Shown here: piece after piece, positions 15,827 through 24,440 of the stretch
Layout: every line of letters begins with the position of its first letter
Numbering within the stretch: position 1 is the first letter of the stretch
NCBI RefSeq assembly: GCF_000422905.1
Contig: NZ_AUGY01000065.1
Location: 1-48,703 of the forward strand
DNA: 48,703 nucleotides
From: Paenibacillus alginolyticus DSM 5050 = NBRC 15375
Lineage (GTDB): Bacteria; Bacillota; Bacilli; Paenibacillales; NBRC-103111
Reading direction: 5' to 3'
Position numbers and translations under genes: made by a program
The notes under the pieces: generated by a model
What the model was told of the DNA's origin: nothing
What the model saw: only the letters and a program-made list of their open reading frames with translations
Databases searched by the model: none

Positions 15827-16369
15827 TTATGAAGAAGCCTTTACAAGACTTTCAAGCAGGGATCTTAAACCTGCCTCGGTTAAAGCATCCGTAAGGACGC
15901 CCTCTTTATTAAGTTTTAAGTTAATGTGGGGGATCATCATGGTTCCACCTTCAGCAATTTTGGCATTGATCATGTTCAGCGTTAGCAGAATTGAATCATG
16001 TGCCTTGTCACCGCCCATAGGAGTAGGAGATGCGGTGACGACCGCTGTCGGTTTATTCATAAACTGACCTGATGATACTAACCAGTCCAGTGCATTTTTC
16101 AAAACCCCAGGTACTCCGTTCCCATACTCGGGTGTGCATATAAGAACGGCATCCGCTTCGTTAAGTTGTGTGCGCAGATCTAGGACTGTTTCTGGTCCGT
16201 CATCGACGTCAAGATCAGGGTTGAAATGCGGTAGATCACCCAAACCGTTATAAATAGTAAAGTTTATATTTTCGCGGGCTAAACCGATAATCTCGTGCAT
16301 AAGTGCAGTATTAGATGACTTTTGACGTAGACTTCCCGAAATAGCTAACACTTTAATTATTTTCTCCAT
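15827..16369 (-). CDS. NADPH-dependent FMN reductase family protein
   Basis: 180 residues with the flavodoxin-like fold of the NADPH-dependent FMN/azo/chromate reductases: phosphate-binding loop 'ISGSLRQKSSN' (residues 10-20) and flavin-contact motif 'PEYGNGVPGVLKNALDWLV' (about 80-98). It transfers electrons from NAD(P)H to FMN or to quinones and metals; the physiological acceptor is unknown. It is a paralogue of the gene at 30788, with about the same size but limited similarity. Monocistronic and convergent with desR. Confidence 0.9.
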   Translation of the reverse strand: MEKIIKVLAISGSLRQKSSNTALMHEIIGLARENINFTIYNGLGDLPHFNPDLDVDDGPETVLDLRTQLNEADAVLICTPEYGNGVPGVLKNALDWLVSSGQFMNKPTAVVTASPTPMGGDKAHDSILLTLNMINAKIAEGGTMMIPHINLKLNKEGVLTDALTEAGLRSLLESLVKASS

Positions 16370-16440
16370 CTGAAATCATCTCATTTCTTTGCTTGTTTCG
16401 TTTATCTTACCTTGTGCACGAAGCAAAAGTAAAATATTAC

Positions 16441-16474
16441 AAATAAAAAGAGCAGCTGCTGCCGCAGTCTGCCC
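16441..16474 (-). terminator. Terminator for the 16.5-kb gene
   Basis: On the reverse strand GGGCAG/CTGCTC with an inner CTGC-GGCA-GCAG hairpin is followed by TTTTTATTT. Confidence 0.7.
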
Positions 16475-16509
16475 GTTTATGAAGTATCATTTTAGCTAAT
16501 TTGGAGAAA

Positions 16510-16833
16510 CTATTTTATCTTTATTAAACTTCGTTGAAGCACCGTATCGCCTTCTTGCGGCGTAAAGGGTGCATTTGTAACACCAGTTACATTCGTTACT
16601 AATTTGCGATCATGAAGCTGTGTAATGAGAACTTCATACTTAAACTTTACCTTTGACACATCTGCAAACAAGAAAACCGATTTATGGGGCGCGACTGTTA
16701 CCGTACAATTTTTTCTGTTGCAAGGACTCACCTTCAAGGGAATCGCTGAACCAGTGGACCAGTCAAACACTTGTACCGTTACCCTGCGCGAGCACTTTTT
16801 ATTAATTAAAGTTAACGACATCAACAAGGGCAA
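16510..16833 (-). CDS. Small beta-rich protein of unknown function
   Basis: Up to 107 residues from a TTG at 16833, or 103 from the ATG at 16821; neither has a good ribosome binding site. The protein alternates hydrophobic and polar residues as in a beta-sandwich: 'RRVTVQVFDWSTG', a CNRKNC cysteine pair and 'FADVSKVKFKYEVLITQL', ending 'PQEGDTVLQRSLIKIK'. Similar small proteins occur in Paenibacillus and Brevibacillus as I recall, with no assigned role. A reverse-strand terminator follows, which supports a real transcript. The overlapping forward frame is a shadow. Confidence 0.6.
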   Translation of the reverse strand: MPLLMSLTLINKKCSRRVTVQVFDWSTGSAIPLKVSPCNRKNCTVTVAPHKSVFLFADVSKVKFKYEVLITQLHDRKLVTNVTGVTNAPFTPQEGDTVLQRSLIKIK

Positions 16834-16977
16834 ACTTCGTTCTAGTTGGTCTCCGCAAAATACCAGTTGAGAATGTCACTCGCTTTGCAATCATCCTATC
16901 ACTTCTCCAGAAGGGTTGTTAATATGAGCAGACTATGGCAGTATATAAGCATATAACGAATGGGGGAAATGAGATTC

Positions 16978-17319
16978 ATGTTAGATTTGCCGAATTGCCC
17001 GAAATGTCATTCAACGTACACCTACGAAGATGCGAGTCTATTGATTTGTCCAGAATGCGCGCATGAGTGGACGTTAGAATCGGAAACGGAAGATCGTGAC
17101 GATAATAAAGTTGTTAAAGATGCCAATGGAAATGTTTTAAACGACGGTGATATGGTAACTGTCATCAAGGACCTTAAAGTAAAAGGAAGTTCTTCCGTTA
17201 TAAAAATAGGCACTAAAGTTAAAAATATACGTTTAGTTGATGGGGATCATGATATTGATTGCAAAATTGATGATTTCGGAGCCATGAAATTAAAGTCCGA
17301 ATTTGTTAAAAAAGTATAA
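16978..17319 (+). CDS. yjdM: YjdM/PhnA-family zinc-ribbon protein
   Basis: 113 residues from ATG 16978; in-frame ATGs at 16960 and 16969 are possible because GGGGG lies nearby, but the family begins right before LPNCPKC. The N-terminal zinc ribbon CPKC...CPEC (residues about 6-28) is followed by the conserved PhnA domain 'VKDANGNVL', 'IKDLKVKGSSSVIKIGTKV', 'DCKIDDFGAMKLKSEFVKK'. It is closely similar to E. coli YjdM, once called PhnA; despite the name its role is not phosphonoacetate hydrolysis and remains unclear. A terminator follows at 17325. Confidence 0.93.
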   Translation: MLDLPNCPKCHSTYTYEDASLLICPECAHEWTLESETEDRDDNKVVKDANGNVLNDGDMVTVIKDLKVKGSSSVIKIGTKVKNIRLVDGDHDIDCKIDDFGAMKLKSEFVKKV

Positions 17320-17324
17320 GGTTG

Positions 17325-17350
17325 AAAGTCGCGCTAGTCGCGGCTTTTTA
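17325..17350 (+). terminator. Terminator of yjdM
   Basis: AAAGTCGCG pairs with CGCGGCTTT over a 5-base loop and ends in TTTT. Confidence 0.8.
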
Positions 17351-17466
17351 CATTACAGAAAGTATAAGTTTCGAGGTAGAGCTTAAGGGTAGCCCCTTTC
17401 TAAGGTGGCCATTCAAAAACTTCTGCAATTGTGCAAAGTCGGCTGTCGATTCATTGTGGACAAACG

Positions 17467-17659
17467 CTAACGAACTCAGAAAACGTTATGAAGCCCAAAA
17501 GCGGGCTTTTGATAGTCTAACGAATCGAGAAAACGCTATTGCAGGAAAGACAGCCCCAAATCACGCTTTTTCGCTAACGTAACGAGGCTGCGATTCGTTA
17601 GCCATTCGAGTATGCGCATGATGAGGACAATTGCGTGTGCACGATTCGTTAGCTCTGCG
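17467..17659. repeat. Degenerate CTAACGAA repeat cluster
   Basis: CTAACGAACTCAGAAAACG (17467) and CTAACGAATCGAGAAAACG (17517) are 50 bp apart; CTAACGTAACGAGGCTGCG follows at 17574, and inverted copies GATTCGTTAGC lie at 17592 and 17643. The array resembles dispersed intergenic repeats of Paenibacillus genomes. No protein frame is supported. Confidence 0.65.
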
Positions 17660-17853
17660 ACAGCTTCCAAAATCGGTCTGCAGAGAAAAGAAGATGATCA
17701 TGGAGAAAGTGGATATGGGCGGTTGGAGTCCTATAATCCACTTCCCTCCCCAAGCTCAAACATATGGATTAGCACACAAAGGACCTGAGGCAAAGCCTCA
17801 GGTCTTTCTTTAGTTTTCAAGCTATTATATTATCAAAATAGTACTAACATTTA
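17660..17853 (+). other. Gene-less stretch with an orphan terminator
   Basis: GACCTGAGGC-AAA-GCCTCAGGTC at 17782-17804, followed by TTTCTTTAGTTTT, is a strong intrinsic terminator. No credible gene precedes it after yjdM's own terminator. A GTGGAT/ATCCAC inverted pair lies upstream at about 17708-17741. A small RNA or a decayed gene could explain the terminator. Confidence 0.5.
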
Positions 17854-17902
17854 GGTAAGTATATTACCCAAAGCCAACTTTGTTAAAGAAAAGTGCGTAC
17901 TT
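17854..17902 (+). promoter_or_regulatory. Operator candidates upstream of the aldo/keto reductase
   Basis: A perfect palindrome GGTAA-GTATA-TTACC lies at 17854-17868. AAAGTGCGTACTT at 17890-17902 recurs exactly, in reverse orientation, at 30615-30627 before the PRISE-like reductase. A TATTAT -10 at 17924-17929 puts the 13-mer against the -35 region, suiting repression or redox control. Confidence 0.5.
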
Positions 17903-18007
17903 CTGAAACATCCCAGATTCAAGTATTATAAGAATGGAGATATGAAAAAATAGATATCACTTCACGATGGAAACGAGCTTTGCTCTATTAAACTACTGGA
18001 GGAGATA

Positions 18008-18991
18008 ATGATGAAATATTCTTACTTAGGTCGTTCGGGCTTAAAAGTCAGTAAATTGTGTCTTGGAACCATGAACTTCGGTGTAGATACAGAGGAAAAA
18101 GAAGCTTTTCAAATTATGGACGCTGCTTTAGATGCTGGAATTAACTTTTTTGATACGGCTAATATATATGGTTGGGGAGAAAATGCTGGGCGTACGGAGG
18201 AAATTATAGGTCGCTGGTTCGCACAAGGCGGCGGTCGCAGAGAGAAAACGGTCCTAGCTACGAAGTTCTATGGAGACATGCACGATGTGAACGACGGACC
18301 TAACCGGGAAGGCGGGCTCTCCGCTTACAAGCTTCGTCGTCACTTAGATGCGTCGTTACGCCGCTTACAAACGGATCATATTGAGCTTTATCAAATGCAC
18401 CATGTGGATCGCAACGTATCTTGGGATGAGCTTTGGGAAGCTTTCCAAGTTCCGGTGTATCAAGGGAAGATCGGCTATGTTGGATCTAGTAACTTTGCAG
18501 GTCGTGATTTGGTGAAAGCGCAATATGAAGCCAAAGCTCGTCATCTTATTGGTCTGGTGTCCGAGCAGCACAAATACAGCTTGCTATGCAGGCTGCCTGA
18601 ACTTGAAGTACTGCCAGCGGCACAGGAACTTGGAATTGGTGTAATCGCATGGAGCCCGCTTGATGGCGGACTGCTAGGCGGTAATGCCTTGAAGCCGATT
18701 GAGGGCTCTAAGCGAGCGAGTAACCCTGAGAGAGTAGAGAAGTTTCGTGCACAGCTGGAGGCTTTCGCGTCTTTAAGCAAGGAACTTGGTGAGAGTGAAG
18801 CGAATGTAGCCTTGGCATGGACGCTAGCTCACCCAGCTATGACAGCGCCGATTATTGGGCCGCGTACGCTAGAACAATTTCAAAATACACTGCGTGTTGT
18901 TGATATTGAACTGGATGAATCAACGCTGCAGAAACTTGATGAAATCTTTCCGGGTCCTGGTGGATCAGCTCCAAAGGCCTATGCTTGGTAA
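18008..18991 (+). CDS. Aldo/keto reductase
   Basis: 327 residues with the AKR barrel: 'LGRSGLKVSKLCLGTMNFG' at the N-terminus, 'NFFDTANIYGWGENAGRTE' with the catalytic Asp and Tyr, the Lys in 'LATKFYGDM' and His in 'IELYQMHHVDR', and the NADPH-binding 'IIGPRTLEQFQNTL' near the end. It reduces aldehydes or ketones with NADPH; the substrate is unknown. It resembles the YdhF/YhdN-like general group. GGAGGAG precedes the ATG pair. It is monocistronic with a strong terminator at 19002, and its promoter region shares a 13-bp element with the reductase at 29480. Confidence 0.93.
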   Translation: MMKYSYLGRSGLKVSKLCLGTMNFGVDTEEKEAFQIMDAALDAGINFFDTANIYGWGENAGRTEEIIGRWFAQGGGRREKTVLATKFYGDMHDVNDGPNREGGLSAYKLRRHLDASLRRLQTDHIELYQMHHVDRNVSWDELWEAFQVPVYQGKIGYVGSSNFAGRDLVKAQYEAKARHLIGLVSEQHKYSLLCRLPELEVLPAAQELGIGVIAWSPLDGGLLGGNALKPIEGSKRASNPERVEKFRAQLEAFASLSKELGESEANVALAWTLAHPAMTAPIIGPRTLEQFQNTLRVVDIELDESTLQKLDEIFPGPGGSAPKAYAW

Positions 18992-19001
18992 AAAGGATAG
19001 G

Positions 19002-19034
19002 AAAAAAGCCGCGTTATTTTTCGCGGCTTTTTTT
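19002..19034. terminator. Terminator of the aldo/keto reductase
   Basis: AAAAAAGCCGCG pairs with CGCGGCTTTTTT around a 7-8 base loop, with T-runs on both strands. Confidence 0.92.
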
Positions 19035-19067
19035 CATTCGAAAAGGAAAGAAGCCTGAGGAAATTCA

Positions 19068-20585
19068 TCACGATGAAATGCCAAGCCTGTATTGCCCAGG
19101 GGTGATGTTTTCGAATTTTTTAAACACTTTGAAAAAATGTCGCGGATTTTCGTAGCCTACAAGCTCAGCAATGGTGTTGATCGGCCAATCCGGATTCTCT
19201 TGCATGATTCGCTTGGCTTTGGCAAGGCGGAACGTATGCAAGTAGTGGAGGAAGGTTAGTCCCATCTCTTTACGAAACAACATGCTGATGTAATTGGGAT
19301 GCATTTGCACATGATCCGCAACGGCATCGAGCGATAAATCCAGCTTGTAATTTTGTTCCACGAAGGCGACGATTTTATCGATTGCCTGTATGTTAGGCTG
19401 CTGGCGATCGGTACTGCGTGCATAGCGAATTAGCTGCGCGATGATCTCTGAGACACTGATATTCTCAAGGGGGGGGTTGCCAGGCGAAAACAGTTTGGTT
19501 GCCGCATGTTCACCCCAAATTACTTCAGGTGTTAGGCCAACACTCTGCAAGTAGACACTTACACAGATAAGAAACTGCTCACGCAGCTTGTTATTGCAAT
19601 CCGCATGGCCGGAGAAATGCGGCAGTATGGACTGAATGTCCTTCTCGATCTGCTCAATCGATATCTGTTGACCAAGTGAATGTTCAATATAATTCACTAG
19701 TTGGTCATAATCATTATGCAGGGTTTCCGACTCTGGTCTATATAGGGTCAAATTGCAATTGGAAAAGTAACGATTGAATAACATCGCGGCCATCGCTTCA
19801 ATGTACAGATCACGTAAGTTCTCATTATCGTTCTTCCTCACACTGACTCCGATGCAATATCCGTTGCCCTGTATCCTCTTCAGTTCGAACAGCTCGCCGC
19901 ATGAACGCTTTAACTCTTCGTCTGTGGGTACAATGACACCGTTCGCAATGAGCACAGTTTGTCGTAAGAAACGGGACTGGACAGTGTACGTATTCTTGCA
20001 AACTTGCTCTAGTAGGATACGTATACCTTCCAGACGTTCGTCCGTCAAAAGGGGAACATCCTCGTATGCCTGGAAGACAATGATCGTCGTATATGGATCG
20101 GGAAGCAGGGAGTGCAACTGCTCAGGCTTTATCGGAATGTCCTCTATTGGCGTATTGTATAGGATATGTTCCTTAAGCAGGAGTAGGTCATGCTCGATAG
20201 ATTGCTGCTGTTCCTCCCGAATCGTTTGCTCAACTTTCGTGAGTACAGTGAGTAGTTCTTCTTTATTAATCGGCTTCAGCAAATAATCGATGACTTGATA
20301 GCGCAGAGCTTGTCTAGCATAGGCGAAATCGCCATAACCAGTTAAAATAACGAAACGGCTGCAGAGGTTCAGCATTTGTATTTCTTTAATAAGAGCGAGT
20401 CCGTCCATTTCCGGCATATGAATATCCGTAAGGATCAAATCGGGCTGAAAATAGGCTAACTTTTGCAGGGCATCAAAGCCGTCGGCAGCGCCGACGATCT
20501 CAATAAACGGAGTATTCGCTTTCTGGATCATGCGGATAATCCCGTTTAAAATGATAGGCTCATCATCAACAACCATCAACTTCAT
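19068..20585 (-). CDS. YesN-type response regulator (receiver plus AraC HTH)
   Basis: 505 residues. The receiver domain has 'VVDDEP', phospho-acceptor Asp54 (LILTDIHMPEMDG), 'ILTGYGDF' and Lys in 'YLLKPIN'. A long middle region of about 250 residues is followed by an AraC-type double HTH (last ~100 residues: 'LDAVADHVQMHPNYISMLFR' and 'VGYENPRHFFKVFKKFENIT'). It is encoded with its kinase, start overlapping the kinase stop (ATGA). It probably activates the divergent sugar ABC operon. Confidence 0.93.
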   Translation of the reverse strand: MKLMVVDDEPIILNGIIRMIQKANTPFIEIVGAADGFDALQKLAYFQPDLILTDIHMPEMDGLALIKEIQMLNLCSRFVILTGYGDFAYARQALRYQVIDYLLKPINKEELLTVLTKVEQTIREEQQQSIEHDLLLLKEHILYNTPIEDIPIKPEQLHSLLPDPYTTIIVFQAYEDVPLLTDERLEGIRILLEQVCKNTYTVQSRFLRQTVLIANGVIVPTDEELKRSCGELFELKRIQGNGYCIGVSVRKNDNENLRDLYIEAMAAMLFNRYFSNCNLTLYRPESETLHNDYDQLVNYIEHSLGQQISIEQIEKDIQSILPHFSGHADCNNKLREQFLICVSVYLQSVGLTPEVIWGEHAATKLFSPGNPPLENISVSEIIAQLIRYARSTDRQQPNIQAIDKIVAFVEQNYKLDLSLDAVADHVQMHPNYISMLFRKEMGLTFLHYLHTFRLAKAKRIMQENPDWPINTIAELVGYENPRHFFKVFKKFENITPGQYRLGISS

Positions 20586-22327
20586 TGTGCTGCCCCCTTA
20601 GCTAACTTGAGTATACATGTCGTCCCCACGTTTAGCTTACTCTCCAATTGAATGCCCGAACGTTCGCCAAAAAACATTTTCACCCGTTCGTTTACATTGA
20701 AAATACCGAGACCCCCGCCATCCGTCTGCAAATGATGGACATCCATTTTACCGTTTAAGACGCCTTGGATGATTACAAGCCTTTCTTCTTCAATGCCTGC
20801 ACCAGAATCCTCAACGGAAATGAACATGAACGCTGAATCTTCCCAAATGCGGATCGAAAGAGAGCCTTGTTTTCTTACATTTGCAATCCCGTGAACAATG
20901 CTGTTTTCAATGATGGGCTGCAGCATATAGTGGGGGCAATGAAAGTTGTCGATATCAGCATCAATATCGAAAGATACTTGCAGCCGATCTGCCAGTCGAA
21001 TTTGCTGGATTTTGATATAATCTTGTACATTTTCAACTTCTTCTCTAAGCGAAGTCTCGCTTTTCGTTCCCGACAAGCTGTATCGAAATAATTTGCCAAG
21101 TGTATAAGACATCTCAGCTGCTTCTGGGTCATCGTTCGTTTCCGCGATCATTCGAATCGATTCGAGAGTATTGTACAGGAAGTGAGGCTTGATCTGCGCC
21201 TGCATCATAAGATAGGCGGATTCCTTCCGCAGCATTTCCGAACGGTGTACGGTATTTACCAGCTCATCCATGCGCCTGATCATCGCATTATAAGCGGAGG
21301 TCAGATGCCCGACCTCATCCTTATTAATTTCCCCGTGATAGAGCGGGAAATGATTTTCGTCAACCTGACGCATATGTTTGGAAAGCTTCAAAATGCGCTT
21401 TGTAATGGAGCTTGCGATCAGGTAGTAAATACCGGATAGCAGTAATAAAAGGATGGACACGGTTAGTACGAGCACGTACTTATTTTTTTTGATGCCAATA
21501 AAGACGTCGTCCACTTGCTCAATCATTATAAACTGTAATTTAAGGCTTTCAGCATAAAACGATTCAATAAGCATTTTATTTCCGTTAACCTGTTGATAGG
21601 AGAATTTAGCGTTCGATTGGAAGACATCGGCAAATAAGGCCTGTTCGGAATCCTGAGATAAAGGGATCTTTTTCACAAGTGAAATGACTTGGTGATCCTG
21701 ATCAAGCACATATAAATTGCTTTTGTTGTTTAAATTTAGCGATTCTAATAAAGGTTTAATTAATTTCGAAGTTACTTTAATATCGAGCAGACCGATATCC
21801 TGTTCAAAATTCCGATTTCCGATTTTATGGACAAAATGTAGGTTAATGTCTGGATTCGCCCCATTGTTTATCGTAATCCATTTCCCAACACCCAGCGGGA
21901 GCTTCTTGATGCTCTCGTCTAGTTTGGACTCGTCCATCTTGGCCATTTCGGGCCGAAAAACCATACCGTTTTGCTGTTCCATGTAGATGGTCATGCCGTC
22001 GATCAGTCGATTGGATGACAAAATGTAAGAAAACAAGGGTCTGATGTAGGTCAAAAAATTGGATACTTGCTCGAAATCGGTCCGATAGTTCCCACTTAAA
22101 TAAGCAATGGTATTCGAATTATTTTGAAATAGCTGATAAGCGGATTCGATCTGCACCGTGCTTACGTTTAAGTTGTTAAGCACCTGATTAACAATTTTCT
22201 GCCTGCCTTGCGCGTACTCGTCGAGAAAACTATTGTAGTTCTGGTTATACAGAAACAGGCCGAACGAAATAATCGGAATAAAGATGATGACGATATAGCC
22301 AATCGCCATTTTTTTCACAATCGACAA
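20582..22327 (-). CDS. YesM-type sensor histidine kinase
   Basis: 581 residues: N-terminal helix (residues 8-27), an extracellular dCache-like sensor (about 30-280), a second helix (284-305), a HAMP linker, the His_kinase motif 'QAQIKPHFLYNTLESI' with His382, and HATPase_c with 'LQPIIENSIVHGI' and 'VEDSGAGI'. YesM-type kinases sense extracellular sugars or their binding proteins. It overlaps its regulator by 4 bases and lies divergent to the ABC importer at 22493, the likely target. Confidence 0.93.
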   Translation of the reverse strand: MSIVKKMAIGYIVIIFIPIISFGLFLYNQNYNSFLDEYAQGRQKIVNQVLNNLNVSTVQIESAYQLFQNNSNTIAYLSGNYRTDFEQVSNFLTYIRPLFSYILSSNRLIDGMTIYMEQQNGMVFRPEMAKMDESKLDESIKKLPLGVGKWITINNGANPDINLHFVHKIGNRNFEQDIGLLDIKVTSKLIKPLLESLNLNNKSNLYVLDQDHQVISLVKKIPLSQDSEQALFADVFQSNAKFSYQQVNGNKMLIESFYAESLKLQFIMIEQVDDVFIGIKKNKYVLVLTVSILLLLLSGIYYLIASSITKRILKLSKHMRQVDENHFPLYHGEINKDEVGHLTSAYNAMIRRMDELVNTVHRSEMLRKESAYLMMQAQIKPHFLYNTLESIRMIAETNDDPEAAEMSYTLGKLFRYSLSGTKSETSLREEVENVQDYIKIQQIRLADRLQVSFDIDADIDNFHCPHYMLQPIIENSIVHGIANVRKQGSLSIRIWEDSAFMFISVEDSGAGIEEERLVIIQGVLNGKMDVHHLQTDGGGLGIFNVNERVKMFFGERSGIQLESKLNVGTTCILKLAKGAAQ

Positions 22328-22442
22328 GTTTTGAAAGTTAATCGTTGGCTTCGTTATGACTCAGATCACCACCTTATGAACGGACACTACTGCTTAAGAA
22401 TGATCACTATAAATATAATTCTAGCTCCTATATCATAGATCC

Positions 22443-22456
22443 TGTAAGCGCTTAAT
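22443..22456 (+). promoter_or_regulatory. cre-like catabolite repression site
   Basis: TGTAAGCGCTTAAT matches 12 of 14 positions of the CcpA cre consensus, between the YesM gene and the divergent ABC operon. Confidence 0.65.
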
Positions 22457-22492
22457 AATTACTTAAACGTAAATGCGGTGAGGGGGAGTATC

Positions 22493-23398
22493 ATGAGTAT
22501 AGCACTTAGAATGGTAAAGAAGAACTGGCAACTCTATCTGATTATCTTGCCGTCACTCGTGTATTTGATTATTTTTAAATACGTACCTATGGCAGGCGTG
22601 CAGATCGCTTTTAAAAATTATATGGTTACCAAAGGCATCTGGGGAAGCGACTGGATTGGTATTAAGCACTTTGTAGACTTTTTCCATCTACCCATTTTTT
22701 GGAGGGTTATTAAGAACACATCGCTGCTTAGCCTTTACTCGCTTCTTATAGGGTTTCCGGCGCCAATTATACTCGCACTTGCTTTGAACGAGTTGAGAAA
22801 CGGAATTTTCAAGCGGGCCGTACAGCTGGTCACGTTCGCGCCGTACTTCATTTCAACCGTCATCATGGTTTCGATTATTATGCTGTTCCTTTCCCCGCAG
22901 CTTGGCTTTGTTCATCTCTTAGCAGATAAGTTCGGATTCCCAGCTGAGAATATCATGTCAAAACCGGAGTATTTCAAAACCGTGTATGTACTTTCCGACG
23001 TGTGGCAGTTCACGGGATATGCCTCAGTCATTTACATTGCCGCTCTGGCAGGGGTTGATCCGCATTTGTATGAGGCTGCCAAAGTGGATGGTGCGTCTAG
23101 ATTTCAACGGATGGTTCATATCGATTTGCCAAGTCTAATGCCGACAGCCGTCATCTTGCTCATTCTGAATGCAGGGCAAATCATGAATGTTGGATTCGAG
23201 AAGGTTTATCTGATGCAAAATGCGATTAATGTTGGAGCGTCTGAGGTTATTTCCACCTATGTTTACAAAATGGGCTTAGTCGGAGCGAATTTCAGTTTCT
23301 CCGCAGCAGTCGGACTATTTAATTCTATCGTTAATTTGCTGCTGCTCATTGTGGTCAACTATGTGGCGAGAAAAAATTCGGAGACGAGCTTGTGGTAG
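22493..23398 (+). CDS. Sugar ABC transporter permease, LplB type
   Basis: 301 residues from ATG 22493, placed after GAGGGGG; a GTG at 22478 in frame lacks one. About six membrane helices and the EAA loop 'YEAAKVDGASRFQRMVHIDL' (coupling to the ATPase) are present. It opens 'WQLYLIILPSLVYLIIFKYV' and has 'YVPMAGVQIAFKNY', typical of LplB/CUT1 permeases in Paenibacillus. The first gene of a permease-permease-binding protein operon; no ATPase gene is local, as usual when a shared MsmX-like ATPase serves several importers. Confidence 0.92.
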   Translation: MSIALRMVKKNWQLYLIILPSLVYLIIFKYVPMAGVQIAFKNYMVTKGIWGSDWIGIKHFVDFFHLPIFWRVIKNTSLLSLYSLLIGFPAPIILALALNELRNGIFKRAVQLVTFAPYFISTVIMVSIIMLFLSPQLGFVHLLADKFGFPAENIMSKPEYFKTVYVLSDVWQFTGYASVIYIAALAGVDPHLYEAAKVDGASRFQRMVHIDLPSLMPTAVILLILNAGQIMNVGFEKVYLMQNAINVGASEVISTYVYKMGLVGANFSFSAAVGLFNSIVNLLLLIVVNYVARKNSETSLW

Positions 23399-23410
23399 GA
23401 GGAAGAGAAC

Positions 23411-24346
23411 ATGGTAAATCCCGATCAGACTTTGACGCTAGAAGTGCGAAAGGCACCTACCCGCATTCTTGAAAACAGTGTGGACAGAATTTATTTGTTC
23501 TTTGTCTATTTGTTTTTGATCCTATGCTTGATTATTGTAGCTTATCCGCTCATCTATATTGTTAGTTCATCCTTCAGTTCGTCATCAGCCGTCATCTCAG
23601 GTAAGGTTTGGCTGTTCCCGGTTGAACCTACACTTCGCGGCTATCAAGCTGTATTTCAAAATCCGCAAATCTTGACGGGGTACGGGAACTCTTTGTTCTA
23701 TCTCTTCTTCGGAACCCTGCTTAGTGTCTCGCTAACGATAACGGCTGCGTATCCGCTTTCCCGAAAAAACTTTTATGGACGCAACGTCATTACGGCACTA
23801 TTCGTTTTTACGATGCTGTTCAGTGGGGGATTAATTCCTTATTATTTGACTGTGAAGGGGATGGGCTTGCTCGATACGAGATGGGCGATGATTATTCCAG
23901 GTGCGATTTCAGTATGGCAAGTTATTCTAGCGAGGACTTTTTTCCAGACATCGATACCTTCGGAACTAACGGAGGCCGCACATTTGGACGGATGCAGCGA
24001 CTTCAAGTTTTTGTTTCGAATCGTGATTCCGCTTTCCAAGCCCATCATCGCCGTTCTAGTGCTAATGTACGCCATCGGCTATTGGAATTCCTATTTTGAA
24101 GCTTTGATTTTTTTGAAATCGGCTAATCTGTATCCGCTGCAGCTCATTTTAAGGAACATTCTGATTCTGAATTCAATCGATCCTACGATGATTAAAGATG
24201 TTAGAGAACTTGCGGAAAGACAAGGTTTGAAGGAGCTGCTTAAATATTCGCTGATCGTCGTCGCAAGCGCACCTGTTCTTATTCTGTATCCTTTTGTGCA
24301 AAGACATTTTGTGAAGGGGTTATTGATTGGTTCTCTGAAAGGTTGA
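23411..24346 (+). CDS. Sugar ABC transporter permease, CarB/YtcP type
   Basis: 311 residues with about six helices and the EAA motif 'TEAAHLDGCSDFKFLFRIVI'. It has the family sequences 'FSGGLIPYYLTVKGMGLLDT' and C-terminal 'YPFVQRHFVKGLLIGSLKG'. It starts 12 bases after the preceding permease with GGAGGAAG upstream. The two form a heterodimeric channel. Confidence 0.92.
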   Translation: MVNPDQTLTLEVRKAPTRILENSVDRIYLFFVYLFLILCLIIVAYPLIYIVSSSFSSSSAVISGKVWLFPVEPTLRGYQAVFQNPQILTGYGNSLFYLFFGTLLSVSLTITAAYPLSRKNFYGRNVITALFVFTMLFSGGLIPYYLTVKGMGLLDTRWAMIIPGAISVWQVILARTFFQTSIPSELTEAAHLDGCSDFKFLFRIVIPLSKPIIAVLVLMYAIGYWNSYFEALIFLKSANLYPLQLILRNILILNSIDPTMIKDVRELAERQGLKELLKYSLIVVASAPVLILYPFVQRHFVKGLLIGSLKG

Positions 24347-24440
24347 ATCTTACTTATTGAGAGGAGGGATGCGAGGCACGAACAGATCAGGTTTGCCCCC
24401 GAGGATTGATTGGCTATGAAAAACAAGGAGGGTTTTGAAT

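Noticed and set aside
16625..16870. 81-codon forward frame opposite the 16.5-kb gene
   Set aside because: No ribosome binding site; the reverse frame has better protein character and its own terminator.
17322..17582. 86-codon forward frame after yjdM
   Set aside because: It starts inside the yjdM terminator hairpin, has no ribosome binding site and runs through the repeat cluster.
17631..17813. 60-codon forward frame
   Set aside because: It ends inside the terminator stem at 17782-17813 and has no ribosome binding site or recognisable pattern.
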